A stretch of 64,000 nt of DNA, taken from contig CM065804.1 in assembly GCA_033398695.1 (NCBI GenBank), positions 124,057,501 through 124,121,500 of the forward strand, given 5' to 3'. A model generated the notes under the pieces. The model made no database searches. It was given only the letters and a program-made list of their open reading frames with translations, and had not been told where the DNA came from. Positions 31,248 to 43,368 of the stretch are shown piece after piece. How positions within the stretch are numbered: position 1 is the first letter of the stretch; every line of letters starts with the position of its first letter. Origin of the DNA: Orobanche coerulescens. Its lineage: Eukaryota > Streptophyta > Magnoliopsida > Lamiales > Orobanchaceae. The translations under genes were made by a program, and so were the position numbers.

Positions 31248-33136
31248 ATGTTGAGATGTCGTGGTAGACCGGCTAGGGGACGCGGCTGAGGCCGTGGTCG
31301 TGGTGCTGATAATGAAGAGGGCTCACTTTCTCAGTCCTCTGCGGACTCAGCCTCTACTCAGTGCCGTCGGGTAATAATGCCGACGCCGGGGCTACTGCCG
31401 TACTTCAGCAGTTGGTAGCCCAACTTACTCAGATAGCTCAGGGTGGACGCCAGAATCCGCCCCCGACACCGGAAGAGGAGGCTAGTAAGTGGCTTCAGAC
31501 GGTGACTAAGATGCACCCACCTCGTTTCTCCGGATCTTCTGACCCTCTCGGTTGGGAGAATTGGCTCTTTCAGTTGTCCAGAACTTTCGATGTCGTAGCT
31601 TGTCCCGAAGACAGGAGGGTACATATTGCCCAGTACCTCCTGGATAAGGAAGCTGCGGAGTGGTGGGAGGCCGTTACACCCAGAGACCGTCGAGCTACTT
31701 GGGAGGAATTCAAGGCTGCTATGGAAGCAGAATATTGTCTACCGCCAGTTAAGGAGCGCAGAATTGTGGAGTTCTTCACCGCTACACCTCAGGATGTGCC
31801 TATCTCTCAGGCCATCATTACTTACAATCAGCAGTTGGGTTTCGTGAGAGATCAGGTGAGGACGGAGGCTGATAAAATCCGTTACTTTAATATGCGCATG
31901 AAACCGCATATCAGGCAAAGTATGGCACCGCTCATGTGTGCCACTTTGAAGGAGTATCAGGATTGCGCTCTAGCGATCGAGATGGCCGCACCGGAATCAG
32001 AGTTGGGTGCCGAGGCCAAGAAACAGAAAATGGTTGGCAACTTTTCAGCCGGCAAGAGTGGTCGATTTTCGAGAGCACAGTCTGCCCCTACACCCGGGAA
32101 GAGGCAATTTCATCAGGCTGGGGGATCTCAGGGTAACCGTTCAGTTCAGTCTGTTGCTTCTGGTGGCAGGGTTTGTTTTAACTGCAACCAATATGAGCAT
32201 TTGATGAAGGATTGTCCTTTTCCTCCAGTTACTTGCTACACTTGCGGGCAGACCGGGCATCGGGCGACTCATTGTGAGAGGGCCACCAGGGCTGTTAGAG
32301 TTCCGACTACCACTACCAATCAGAGGGATCACAGCACTCCAGCTACTCATATTCCGCAGAGTTCGGGTCGTGGTAGAGGACGGGGTCAGCCGGATCGCCA
32401 TGCAGCCTCGAGTTCGGGTTCAGTTCACCCCCGGTTGTATCAGATGAGGCGCACAGAGGAGGCAGACATTCAGGTGGCGTCAGGTACCACTCAAATCCTT
32501 ACTCATCCAGTTTCAGTGCTTTTTTATTCGGGTGCTACCCATTCCTTTATTGCATCGGATTGTGTGAGTCGTATTGGTTTTGACGGCTTGTTTGAGTGTG
32601 AGCCATTTGTAGTGAGTACGCCCAGTGGGGATCGTATGGTTGGGGACCGGGAAGTTAGGGATTGCCCGGTGAGGACCGGGAGCCGAGATTGGCCCTCGAA
32701 TCTCATTGTTATAGACCTTAAGGGTGAGGATTTGATCCTCGGGGACGATTGGTTGGATCGTCACGGTGCTATCATGAACTATCGGACTCGTACTATCTCG
32801 ATCGTGGCCGAGGACGGCACCGAGCATACTCTAGTCAGTTGTAAGCCGGGTAGATCGGGGAGTGTGATTAGCGCCTTGAAGGCAATGAAACTTCTGAACC
32901 ATGGTTGTGTTGGTTACTGGTGTTACGCTCTGAAGGCGGAAGATGGTGGAGTTGATTTATCGTCAATTCCAGTTGTTAGCGAATACCCCGATGTATTTCC
33001 GGACGACTTGCCGGGATTACCACCACAGCGAGAGGTGGAGTTCCCTATTGATCTAGAGCCAAATGCGGCCCCTATTTCTCGAGCGCCGTACCGTATGGCA
33101 CCGTCGGAGATGTTAGAATTGAAGAATCAGTTGTGA
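31248..33136 (+). pseudogene. E4 gag-protease and start of RT
   Basis: The ATG at 31,248 opens an Arg/Gly-rich N-terminus. TGA at 31,287-31,289 (CGA in E7) and a one-base loss near 31,353 interrupt it; from 31,361 it is open for about 590 codons. Landmarks: LGWENWLFQLSRTFD, EEFKAAMEAEYC, FNMRMKPHIRQSMAPL (capsid type), then two intact knuckles CFNCNQYEHLMKDC and CYTCGQTGHRATHC. The protease motif is FYSGATHSF: the catalytic Asp codon is TAT (32,525-32,527) where E7 has GAT, so protease should be dead. EYPDVFPDDLPGLP leads into RT. TGA at 33,134-33,136 ends the stretch. Confidence 0.93.
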
Positions 33137-33901
33137 GAGTTGTTAGATAAAGGGTATATTCGACCGAGCGCATCGCCTTGGGGTGCGCCTGTACTTTTTG
33201 TTAAGAAGAAGGATGGATCGCTTCGTTTATGCATCGACTATCGAGAATTAAACAAGCTAACCATCAAAAATAAATACCCTTTGCCCAGGATTGACGATTT
33301 GTTTGATCAGCTTCAGGGGGAAACAGTCTTTTCGAAGATTGATTTGTGATCAGGCTACTACCAGTTGAGGATTAGGGACGTCGATATTCCGAAAGTTGCC
33401 TTTCGGATGAGATATGGCCATTACGAGTTTGTGGTTATGCCTTTCGGGCTAACCAATGCCCCAGCAGTGTTCATGCAGTTGATGAACAAAGTTTTTATTG
33501 AGTATCTAGACAAATTCGTAGTCGTTTTTATCGACGATATTCTTATCTATTCACGGAGTCGGGAGGAGCACGCCTTACATCTCCGGATTGTATTAGACAC
33601 TTTTAGGGCTGAGCAGTTGTACGCGAAGTTCTCTAAGTGTGAGTTTTGGCTCGAGGAAGTGACGTTCCTCGGGAATGTGATTTCAGCAGAGGGAGTTCGG
33701 GTAGATCTGCAGAAGATAGAGGCAGTGATGGCGTGGGAGCCGCCTAAGAATGTGAAGGAGGTGAGGAGTTTTCTGGGTCTTGCCGGCTATTACCGTAGAT
33801 TCGTTGAGGGATTTTCTAAGATCGCTAGACCACTCACTCAGTTGCTCCGAAACTCGAAGTTCGAGTGGGCTGAGACAGCGGGGACAGTTTTGTCGAGTTA
33901 A
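33137..33901 (+). pseudogene. E4 reverse transcriptase
   Basis: RT copies element RNA to DNA. This stretch is in the frame of the gag-protease part, with TGA at 33,347-33,349. Motifs in order: [57 protein letters not shown], the intact catalytic box [19 protein letters not shown] and [17 protein letters not shown] single-base frameshift near 33,880 moves the RNase H part to another frame and gives an apparent TAA at 33,899. The internal TGA fits C-to-T decay of an Arg codon. Confidence 0.93.
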
Positions 33902-34320
33902 AGAGACGTTTGACTACCGCACCCGTTTTAGCATTGCCTCAGGGGAACGAGGATTTCGTAGTGTATAGTGATGCTTCGGGCCTTGGTCTAGGATGTGTTT
34001 TGATGCAGAGAGACAGAGTGATTGCTTATGCGTCCAGCCAATTGAAACCTTATGAGGTAAATTATCGCACGCACGATTTGGAGTTAGTTGCGGTCGTTTT
34101 CGCCTTAAAAATCTGGAGGCATTATCTCTATGGGTCATCGTGTAAGATTTTTACGGATGACAAGAGTCTGAAGTACATCTTTAGCCAGAAAGAGTTGAAT
34201 ATGAGGCAGCGTAGGTGGTTAGAGCTAATTAAAGATTGCGACCTCGAGATACTTTACCATCCGGGTAAGGCCAACGTAGTGGCTGATGCGTTGAGCCGAA
34301 AACCGATGGCTTTACAGATG
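33902..34320 (+). pseudogene. E4 RNase H
   Basis: Open in the new frame. Acidic residues are visible in [22 protein letters not shown] and [12 protein letters not shown], then [18 protein letters not shown] closes the domain. It would degrade RNA in RNA-DNA hybrids during copying. Continuous with integrase downstream. Confidence 0.92.
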
Positions 34321-35865
34321 TTAGAGGTACTTACACCGCAGAGTAGGATCCAGCGAGATTTCATCTGTCAGAATATTGAGGTTTGGGTTCAGAGAGTTAA
34401 GGGCCAGTTATGTGCATTAGAGATCACTTCGTCCTTGACTGATGATATCAAGGCGAAGCAGTATGACGATCCATTTTTGGTCCAGTTGAGGGAGGATGTG
34501 AGGAAAGGGAAAGCCCCTGGATTTGTGGTTCAGGATGATGGCGTTCTGAGATTTCACGGCAGATTATGTGTACCGAATGTTATTGAGCTGAGACAGAAGA
34601 TCTTGTGCGAAGCTCATACCATGCCTTACTCCATACATCCTGGTACGAGTAAAATGTACAAGGACGTGAGGAGTAACTACTGGTGGAGTAATTTGAAGAC
34701 AGACGTTAGCGAGTTTGTGTCAAGATGTTTGACCTGTCAGCAGGTTAAGATCGAGCATCAGCGACCCGCGGGGTTTTTGCGACCACTTCCTATCCCAGAG
34801 TGGAAATGGGAGGATATTTCTATAGATTTCATTACCAGTATGCCTAGGACTCGGACTGGAATGAACATGATTTGGGTTACTGTCGATCGACTGACCAAAT
34901 CAGCTCATTTCCTGGGTATTAAGGACACTTGGGGTCCAGAGAGACTGGCACGAGTGTTTATTGCAGAGATCGTGAGATTGCATGGGACTCCTAAGAGTAT
35001 TGTTTCGGATCGTGATGGCCGGTTCGTGTCACATTTTTGGTAGGCTGTTCATCGAGCTTTGGGGACTGAGTTGAGACTCAGTACATCTTACCACCCTCAG
35101 ACTGACGGGCAGTCAGAGTGGACGATCCAGACGTTGGAGGATATGTTGAGAGCCTGTGCCCTAGATTGGAAGGATGATTGGGAGTCGCACTTGCCGTTGA
35201 TCGAGTTCACGTACAACAATAGTTGGCACGCCTCGATCAAAATGGCACCATTTGAGGCGTTGTATGGGAGGAGGTGCAGATCGCCGTTGTGTTGGGACGA
35301 TGCGTCCGAGCTGATTGGTACCGAGCCCGATATGGTAGTTGAGACGAGAGAGAAGATTACTCTGATTCGGGATAGATTGTTGATGGCCCAGAGTCGGCAG
35401 AAGTCTTATGCCGACACGCGTCGCCGGCCGTTGGAGTTCGAAGTGGGAGATCACGTTTTGCTTAAGGTGTCGCCGACACGGGGAGTTTACCGCTTCGGCC
35501 GGAAGGGTAAACTTAGTCCGAGATATATTGGGCCGTTTGAGATTTTAGAGAGAGTGTGAGAGCTTGCCTATCGGTTAGGCTTGCCGCCGTCTTTGAGTCA
35601 CGTTCATAACGTATTTCATGTTTCCCAGCTTAGGAGGTACGTATCGGACCCTAGCCATATTATCGACTTTGGAGAGATCGAATTGGGACCCGACATTACC
35701 ATCGAGGAGAGGCCGATTCAGATTTTAGAGCGTCGGGTGAAGCAACTTCGTCATAAAACCATTCCTCTGGTTAAAGTTCAATGGTCGAGACATGGGTCCG
35801 AGGAAGCTACATGGGAGACGGAAGAGAGTATGCGGTCGAGATACCCCGAGTTGTTCGCGTTGTAA
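34321..35865 (+). pseudogene. E4 integrase with chromodomain-like tail
   Basis: The zinc-binding HHCC is intact ([12 protein letters not shown], then CLTCQQVK). DDE: Asp in SIDFITSMP, Asp in IVSDRDGRF, and Glu in DGQSEWTIQTLE, where Trp replaces the Arg seen in E1. Stops: TAG at 35,041-35,043 and a TGA at 35,557-35,559. The C-terminal GPF region reads KLSPRYIGPFEIL, followed by HNVFHVSQLRRY and a chromodomain-like tail (IPLVKVQWSRHG, EEATWETEESM, YPELFAL). It ends at TAA 35,863-35,865, which also begins the GGA hairpin. Confidence 0.93.
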
Positions 35866-35900
35866 GTTTCGGGACGAAACTTATTTTTAGGGGGAGATAA
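35863..35900 (+). promoter_or_regulatory. E4 GGA-loop hairpin and polypurine tract
   Basis: TAAGTTTCG-GGA-CGAAACTTA (35,863-35,883), a 9-bp perfect stem that starts in the pol stop codon, then TTTTTAGGGGGAGATAA next to the 3' LTR. The purine run is the expected plus-strand primer. Confidence 0.88.
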
Positions 35901-38134
35901 TGTAATATCCATGTTTTCTATTTTCGGTAATTTCTATTTTTGGTGTATGTTTGTTTCGGACAGCTCGCTTAGCACTGTTTTGGGATTCTGAATCTATTTT
36001 GTTCTTGGAGTTTTTCCGTCTGGTCGAGTTTCGAGGATGTTTTTGCATAATTTCATCTTGAATTATATCTTGCCACATGTACGTTCGATTCTCGTAAAAC
36101 TTGTTCGTTTTCGTTGTTTCTTGATTTGTATAAGTTTGTATGGTTGAGTTGGTCATGTTGAAACTTTCGGTTTGTTAATCCGACGTTGTATCGCGATTTT
36201 TCGGGCACTTGGGTCGTTCTTGTAATTTTCATAAGTTTGGGGAATTTCGCTTTATTTGTTTCGTTTCAGACTCTCTAGTGATCGAGATTATATTCTCTTT
36301 CAACGCTCAACTTTGTCATCTTGATTATTACGTGTTTATGTTTCCGGATTCTGGTCTTGCTTCGTATTTCGGCACTTTTGTGCTGTTGGCAGCAGTGTAC
36401 TGTGCAGTACTGAACTGCTGCCTGAGTAGCGCACGCTACTCCGGACTTACTGGCGTGCGCTATCATTGTGCGGTTAGCGTACGCTAACCTGGGGTTTGTA
36501 GCGTGCGCTAACGATTTCAGCAGTCTGGGACAGTAGGTTCAGTACTTCGGTACTCGACCAAGTTGCGTACGCTAATTCAGCGTTAATGCACGCTAATTCC
36601 TAGTACTAGCGCATGCTAACCATGTTAGCTTGCGTACGCTAACTGGAGGACAGTAGTCAGACTGTTCTTCCACGCCCCGTTAGCGCACGCTAATGCTTGT
36701 GCGTAGCGTGCGCTAAGACTGTTTTATATAAATAGGACAACAACAGTCAACTTCGTCATTTTTCCTTCATTTCTTATCCTTCTCGGCTTTGAGCGATTCC
36801 AGGCGAGGGTTAGGGCCGATTCCGACTGTAGATCATCTTTCACTACCACCGTGCATTCCTTGCGTGAATTCTTCAAGTTCCTATTCACTTTCCACCATCC
36901 GAATCAAGGTAAAAATTCCCAAAACCCTTGTTTTGAGATATTGGGGGAATTTTGGGGATTTCTTGGGATTTGACTCTTATAGTCCGAATTATCACTGGAT
37001 TATCGCTAGACTTCGATCGTGTACTTGTAATCCTTCGTTTTATTGATGATTTGTGGTTTTAAACTTCAAGTTTTCCATTGTTTGTCACTTATAGTCGACG
37101 ATACCCAAGTCTTGACCGACAAATCGTTCCAAGGGGTAGAATTAGGATTAATTCTTACCTTTCCGAATTATTGAGACTTGTGTATACCGTTATTGTGTTA
37201 GGGACGGATTTGGTAGGATTGTCCGGACCGAAACTTATTCCTTCGTCGTTTCCTTCATTTCGTTTCACTCAAGGCAAGTACATGTATTACATTTCGTTAT
37301 GTATGATGTGATTTTCGAAATGAATGATGAATTGTGATTTTTGGGTGTGTGAGTTGTGTTCCTTCCACCCGGAGTGTCCGACGGGATGTCTGGGGGTCGA
37401 TACTAAGGGGTACGGCCGCGGAAGGGAACTTGGGTGCGTGTGTGATTGAACTTCCACCCGGAGTGTCCGACGGGATGTCTGGGGGTCAATACTAAGGGGT
37501 ACGGCCGCGGAAGTGGTATCCCACCCGGAGTGTTCGACGGGATGTCTGGGGGTCGATGCTAAGGGGTACGGCCACGGGATACCAGTTGTGGTTTTGTGAT
37601 ATCGTGATGATTGGAACTGATTTGATTGCCAATGTAGTATTCCGGAATATTTATGGCAAATGACTTATGTTTGAGATGATTGTGTAAAAACCGTATTTTC
37701 TATATAATGTTGTGTAATTGTGTACTTGCACTAGCTATTCGAATATTAACCCCTTAAATGGGGGAAATGCGTCTTATGCATTTCAGTTACCGGGAGAGCT
37801 GAGGAGCAGGCACGGGACACGCACGCAAAGGATGGGATGGCTTGATGATGTGGCTCGAGTCTGTATTTTTATGTTTTGTCATTGCATTTGTCGAGTACCG
37901 GAGTTAGACTGTTTACTTTGAAACTTGGTTTAAGTCCCCTGCGTGGGCAATGAATTGGATTTTATCTTAGGTTCATGTACTCCGTTAAAATGTTTTGGCC
38001 GAGGCCACGGCCTTACTTACTTTTGAGTGCATCATTTGGGATTATATTGTGGTTTATGTGTCATGTGTTAGCCTGGTAGACCTCACGAGGGTTCTACGGC
38101 ATGTAATGTCCCATTTGTGAATTGGGGTGTTACA
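35901..38134 (+). repeat. E4 3' LTR
   Basis: 2,234 bp. Same modules as the 5' LTR: palindromes 36,427-36,717, TATA near 36,725, donor-like 37,274, repeats 37,361-37,583, acceptor-like TTTCAG ending 37,786. An extra ~16 bases near the start (a repeated TTTTCTATTT-type stretch) and a more complete third hairpin unit account for the length difference. Confidence 0.94.
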
Positions 38135-38426
38135 CTGATATGGCTGGAACTCAGTTTGGGGATAATTCTCATAGGGGGTAGTACACGGGTTATGGAGGAA
38201 AATTGAGGCGGCCTGTTTTTTGGATATTTTTTCATAATTTATCTCTATGGATTTATAAGATTGAATACGCATTTATTCGGCTCATCTGGAGCTGAATCGG
38301 AGCTGATACGACTGGAACTCGATTTTGGGATAATCCTCATAGGGGGTAGTACATGGGTTATGGAGGAAAATCGAGGCGGTCTGTTCTGATATTTTTTTCA
38401 TAATATGTCCCTATGGATTTATAAAA

Positions 38427-40897
38427 TTGAATACACCTTTATTTGAGGTTATCCGGAGCCGAACTGGGCTGATACGGTTGGAACTCGATTTCCGGATAAT
38501 TCTCATAGGGACGGGTTATGGAGAAAAATCGAGGCGGCTCTTTTATGGATATTTTTTCATAATTTGTCCCTATGGATTTATAAAATTGAATACGCATTTA
38601 TTTAAGGTCATCCGGAGCCGAGACGGAGCTGATACGGTTGGAACTCGATTTTTAAAAAATTCTCATATGGGGTAGTACACGGGTTATAGAAGAAAATCGA
38701 GGCAGCCCATTTTTTGTATATATTTTTTGATAATTTGTCCCTATGGATTTATAAAATTGAATACGCATTTATTGAGGTCATCCGGAGCCGAACTGGAGCT
38801 AATATGGTTGGAACTCGGTTTTCGAATAATTATCATAGGGACGGGTTATGAAGGAAAATCGAGGCATCCCTTTTATGGATATTTTTTCATAATTTGTCCC
38901 TATGGATGTATAAACTTGAATGCACGTTTATTTGAGGTCATCCGGAGCCGAGCCGGAGCTGATACGGCTGGAACTCGGTTTTTGAAAAATTCTCATAGAG
39001 GGTAGTAGACAGGTTGTGGAGGAAAATTGAGAATGCTCGTTTTTCGGAAATTTTTTCATAATTTGTCCCTATGGATTTATGAAATTGAATAGGCATTTAT
39101 TTGGGGTCATCCGGCGTTGAATCGGAGCTGATACGGCTAGAACTCGATTTTTTGATAACTCTCATATAGGTAGTACACGAGTTATGGAGGAAAATCGAGG
39201 CAGCCCATTTTTTGGATATTTTTTCATAATTTCTCCTTGTGGATTTATAAAATTGAATACGCGTTTATTTGGCTTCATTCGGACCCGAATTGGAGTTGAT
39301 ATAGCAGGAACTGGGTTTTCGGATAATTCACATGAGTTGTGGAGGAAAATCGAGGTGGCCTATTTTGGATATTATTTTGTAATTTGTCCCTATGGATTTA
39401 TAAGATTAAATACGTGTTATTTGAGATCATCCGGAGCCGAACCAAAGCTGATATGGCAGGAACTCAGTTTTCGGATAATTCTGATAGAGGGTACACGGGT
39501 TATGGAGGAAAATTGAGGTGGCCCAATATTTGGATATTTTTTCATAGTTTATCCCTATAGATTTATAAGCTTGAATACGCGTTTATTTGGGGTCATCCGG
39601 AGTCGAATCGAAGCTGATACGGCTGGAATTTGATTTGGGGATAATTCTCATAGGGGGTAGTACACGGTTTATGGAGGAAAATCGAGGCGACCTGTTTTTT
39701 GGATATTTTTCATAATTTGTCCCTATGGATTTATAAAATTGAATACGCATTTATTTGATGTCATCCAGAGCCGAACTAGAGCTGATACAGTTGGAACTCG
39801 ATTTTCGGATAATTTTCATAGGGACAGGTTATGGAGGAAAATCGACGCGGCCCTTTTATGGATATTTTTTATATTTTGTCACTATAGATTTATAAAATTG
39901 AATACGCGTTTATTTGAGGTCATCTGAAGCCGAGCCGGAGCTGATACGACTGGAACTAGGTTTTTAAAAAATTCTCATAGAGGGTAGTACACACGCTGTG
40001 GAGGAAAATTGAGACGGCCTGTTTTTCGGATATTTTTTCATAATTTGTCCCTATGGATTTATAAATTTGAATATGCGTTTATTTAGGGTTATTCGGAGCC
40101 GAATCGGAGCTAACACAGCTAGAACTCGGTTTTTAGATAACTCTCATAGGGGTAGTACACGGGTTATCGAGGAAAATTGAGGCGGCCCGTTTTTTGAATA
40201 TTTTTTCATAATTTCTCCTTGTGAATTTATAAAATTGAATATGCGTTTATTTGGGTTCATCCGGACCCGAATTGGAGCTGATATGGCAGGAACTGGGTTT
40301 TCGGATAATTCTCATAGGGTAGTACACGAGTTATGGAGGAAAATCGAGGTGGCCTAATTTGAATATTTTTTAATAATTTGTCTCTATGGGTTTATAAGAT
40401 TGAATACGTGTTATTTGAGATCATCTGGAGCCAAACCAAAGCTGATACGGTAGGAACTCAGTTTTCGATAATTCTGATTGAAGGTACACGTGTTATGGAG
40501 GAAAATTGAGGCGGCCCATTTTTTGGATATTTTTTCATAGTTTACCCCTATGGATTTATAAGATTGAATACGCATTTATTTGGGGTCATCCGGAGCCGAA
40601 TCGGAGCTGATACGGCTGGAACTCAGTTTGGGGATAATTCTCATAGGGGGTAGTATACGGGTTATGGAGGAAAATCGAGGCAGCCTGTTTTTTGGATATT
40701 TTTTCATAATTTATCTCTATGGATTTATAAGATTGAATACGCATTTATTCGGCTCATCTGGAGCTGAATCGGAGCTGATACGACTGGAACTCGGTTTTGG
40801 GATAATCCTCATAGGGGGTAGTACACGGGTTATGGAGGAAAATCGAGGCGGTCTGTTCTGATTTTTTTTCATAATATGTCCCTATTGATTTATAAAA
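38427..40897 (+). repeat. Higher-order repeat copy 1 (15 monomers, 2,471 bp)
   Basis: Fifteen distinct monomers, average about 164.7 bp, counted from successive GGAACT landmarks (38,490 through 40,786). The phase chosen is arbitrary. It matches the next copy monomer by monomer with few differences. Confidence 0.88.
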
Positions 40898-43368
40898 TTG
40901 AATACACGTTTATTTGAGGTTATCCGGAGCCGAACTGGGCTGATACGGTTGGAACTCGATTTCCGGATAATTCTCATCGGGACGGGTTATGTAGAAAAAT
41001 CGAGGCGGCTCTTTTATGGATATTTTTTCATAATTTGTCCATGTGGATTTATAAAATTGAATACGCATTTATTTAAGGTCATCCGGAGCCGAGACGGAGC
41101 TGATACGGCTGGAACTCGATTTTTAAAAAATTCTCATATGGGGTAGTACACGGGTTATAGAGGAAAATCGAGGCGGCCCATTTTTTGTATATATTTTTTC
41201 ATAATTTGTCCCTATGGATTTATAAAATTGAATATGCGTTTATTGAGGTCATCCGGAGCCGAACTGGAGCTAATATGGTTGGAACTCGGTTTTCGAATAA
41301 TTATCATAGGGACGGGTTATGAAGGAAAATCGAGGCATTCCGTTTATGGATATTTTTTCATAATTTGTCCCTATGGATGTATAAAATTGAATGCACGTTT
41401 ATTTGAGGTCATCCGGAGCCGAGCCGGAGCTGATACGGCTGGAACTCGGTTTTTGAAAAATTCTCATAGAGGGTAGTAGACAGGTTGTGGAGGAAAATTG
41501 AGAATGCTCCTTTTTCGGAAATTTTTTCATAATTTGTCCGTATGGATTTATGAAATTGAATATGCATTTATTTGGGGTCATCCGACGCCGAATCGGAGCT
41601 GATACGGCTAGAACTCGATTTTTTGATAACTCTCATATAGGTAGTACACGGGTTATGGAGGAAAATCGAGGCAGCCCATTTTTTGGATATTTTTTCATAA
41701 TTTCTCCTTGTGGATTTATAAAATTGAATACGCATTTATTTGGCTTCATTCGGACCCGAATTGGAGTTGATATAGCAGGAATTGGGTTTTCGGATAATTC
41801 ACATGAGTTGTGGAGGAAAATCGAGGTGGCCTATTTTGGATATTATTTTGTAATATGTCCCTATGGATTTATAAGATTGAATACGTGTTATTTGAGATCA
41901 TCCGGAGCCGAACCAAAGCTGATATGGCAGGAACTCAGTTTTCGGATAATTCTGATAGAGGGTACACGGGTTATGGAGGAAAATTGAGGTGGCCCATTTT
42001 TTGGATATTTTTTTCATAGTTTATCCCTATGGATTTATAAGCTTGAATACGCGTTTATTTGGGGTCATCCGGAGCCGAATCGAAGCTGATACGGCTGGAA
42101 TTTGATTTGGGAATAATTCTCATAGGGGGTAGTACACGGTTTATGGAGGAAAATTGAGGCGACCTATTTTTTAGATATTTTTCATAATTTGTCCCTATGG
42201 ATTTATAAAATTGAATACGCATTTATTTGATGTCATCCAGAGCCGAACTAGAGCTGATACGGTTGGAACTCGATTTTCGGATAATTTTCATAAGGACAGG
42301 TTATGGAGGAAAATCGAGGCGGCCCTTTTATGGATATTTTTTATAATTTGTCACTATGGATTTATAAAATTGAATACGCGTTTATTTGAGGTCATCCGGA
42401 GCCGAGCCGGAGCTGATACGACTGGAACTAGGTTTTTAAAAAATTCTCATAGAGGGTAGTACACACGCTGTGGAGGAAAATTGAGACGGCCTGTTTTTCG
42501 GATATTTTTCCATAATTTGTCCCTATGGATTTATAAATTTGAATACGCGTTTATTTAGGGTTATTCGGAGCCGAATCGGAGCTAACACAGCTAGAACTCA
42601 ATTTTTAGATAACTCTCATCGGGGTAGTACACGGGTTATCGAGGAAAATCGAGGCAGCCCGTTTTTTGAATATTTTTTCATAATTTCTCCTTGTGAATTT
42701 ATAAAATTCAATATGCATTTATTTGGGTTCATCCGGACCCGAATTAGAGCTGATATGGCAGGAACTGGGTTTTCGGATAATTCTCATAGGGTAGTACACG
42801 AGTTATGGAGGAAAATCGAGGTGGCCTATTTTGAATATTTTTTCATAATTTGTCCCTATGGGTTTATAAGATTGAATACGTGTTATTTGAGGTCATCTGG
42901 AGCCAAACCAAAGTTGATACGGTAGGAACTCAGGTTTCTATAATTCTGATAGAAGGTACACGTGTTATGGAGGAAAATTGAGGCGGCCCATTTTTTGGAT
43001 ATTTTTTCATAGTTTATCCCTATGGATTTATAAGATTTAATACGCATTTATTTGGGGTCATCCGGAGCCGAATCGGAGCTGATACGGCTGGAACTCAGTT
43101 TGGGGATAATTCTCATAGGGGGTAGTACACGGGTTATGGAGGAAAATCGAGGCGGCCTGTTTTTTGGATATTTTTTCATAATTTATCTCTATGGATTTAT
43201 AAGATTGAATACGCATTTATTCGGCTCATCTGGAGCTAAATCGGAGCTGATATGACTGGAACTCGGTTTTGGGATAATCCTCATAGGGGGTAGTACACGG
43301 GTTATGGAGGAAAATCGAGGCGGTCTGTTCTGATTTTTTTCATAATATGTCCCTATGGATTTATAAAA
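40898..43368 (+). repeat. Higher-order repeat copy 2 (2,471 bp)
   Basis: Same 15 monomers in the same order; landmarks are offset from copy 1 by 2,466-2,472 bp throughout (for example 38,427 to 40,898, 39,739 to 42,211, 40,580 to 43,052). Confidence 0.88.

Larger units (their letters stand above)
28780..38134 (+). mobile_element. E4: full-length Tekay-like chromovirus inserted in the satellite
   Basis: 9,355 bp with a perfect CTGAT target duplication (28,775-28,779 and 38,135-38,139). LTRs of 2,209 and 2,234 bp, exact Met-type primer site, one gag-pol reading interrupted by stops and two frameshifts, GGA hairpin and polypurine tract. In about 225 aligned LTR bases I see about four differences, so it looks younger than E2. 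The CTGAT target belongs to the satellite monomer (GAGCTGATACGGCT). Confidence 0.95.
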
